NCBI GenBank assembly: GCA_946478645.1
Contig: CAMLCW010000258.1
Span: 1 to 7,345 of the forward strand
Source of the DNA: an uncultured Variovorax sp.
Lineage (GTDB): Bacteria > Pseudomonadota > Gammaproteobacteria > Burkholderiales > Burkholderiaceae
Direction of reading: 5' to 3'
Length of the DNA stretch: 7,345 nt
The notes below the pieces were generated by a model. The model was not told the DNA's origin. It saw only the letters and a list, made by a program, of their open reading frames with translations, and searched no databases. The translations under genes and the position numbers were made by a program. Of the stretch, positions 7,135 through 7,345 are shown piece after piece (position 1 is the stretch's first letter; every line of letters begins with the position of its first letter).

Positions 7135-7345
7135 ATGCCGTTTCGCATCGCCACGTTCCTCCTGGCGTCCCTCCTTGTGGCGGCGGGCATCGGAGCGATC
7201 TTCGGTTGGAAGTACTGGTGGCTCGGCGCCTGGCTCGGCGCCGCGCTGTGGCTCGGGCTCGACGCCTGGCGCGCAGAGCGCCTGCTGCGCGTGTTGCGCA
7301 ACGATGCCGCCGGCCTGCCCACGCGCGGCCCGGGCGTCTGGGGCG
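7135..7345 (+). CDS. phoR: Phosphate regulon sensor histidine kinase PhoR, N-terminal part
   Basis: This is the start of a gene cut by the window edge after 70 complete codons. The visible protein begins MPFRIATFLLASLLVAAGIG, with two hydrophobic stretches (about residues 5-24 and 28-42) separated by a short WKYWW turn. A basic, arginine-rich stretch (DAWRAERLLRVLR, 43-55) follows. This two-helix anchor without a large periplasmic domain is the architecture of PhoR, whose PAS, HisKA and ATPase domains would lie beyond the window. The identification rests on that topology, its position 47 nt after phoB, and the general phoB-phoR pairing. No kinase motif is visible. PhoR would phosphorylate PhoB at Asp54 under phosphate limitation. 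Confidence 0.85.
   Translation, partial: MPFRIATFLLASLLVAAGIGAIFGWKYWWLGAWLGAALWLGLDAWRAERLLRVLRNDAAGLPTRGPGVWG

Noticed and set aside
1..7345. A previously undescribed system
   Set aside because: Every coding region has a clear Pho-regulon or polyphosphate assignment with intact motifs and conventional order; I see no unexplained gene-sized gap, repeat array, mobile element or composition break.

Overview
This window holds a phosphate-starvation (Pho) locus from a GC-rich proteobacterium, very probably a member of the Burkholderiales. Comamonadaceae, and Variovorax in particular, would fit the protein sequences I recognise. That placement rests on base composition, gene order (pst genes running directly into phoU, phoB and phoR) and recall of similar proteins, not on a database search.

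Layout. Positions 1-67 are a short tail containing a weak inverted repeat. A full-length exopolyphosphatase gene (ppx) lies on the minus strand at 68-1609. The 214 bp between ppx and pstS form a divergent control region. It holds two candidate Pho boxes, one facing each gene, and each is followed exactly 10 nt later by a -10-like hexamer. On the plus strand the order is pstS (1824-2861), an intercistronic hairpin (2886-2924), pstC (start placed at 2949), pstA, pstB, phoU, phoB and the first 70 codons of phoR, which runs off the right edge.

How the genes work together. PstS captures periplasmic phosphate, PstC and PstA form the membrane channel, and PstB supplies the ATPase. PhoU links transporter state to the PhoR kinase and PhoB regulator, and PhoB activates promoters carrying Pho boxes, including its own transporter operon. 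Ppx releases phosphate from polyphosphate, so starvation would induce both import and mobilisation of the internal reserve. The plus-strand genes are tightly packed (from a 4-nt overlap to an 87-nt gap), consistent with one main transcript, with a possible extra promoter directly in front of phoR.

I found no mobile element, CRISPR array, RNA gene or broken gene, and no evidence of an undescribed system. The points worth a second look are regulatory: the paired divergent Pho boxes, the hairpin that bears on the pstC start, and a GATAAT box only 8 nt from the phoR start codon.
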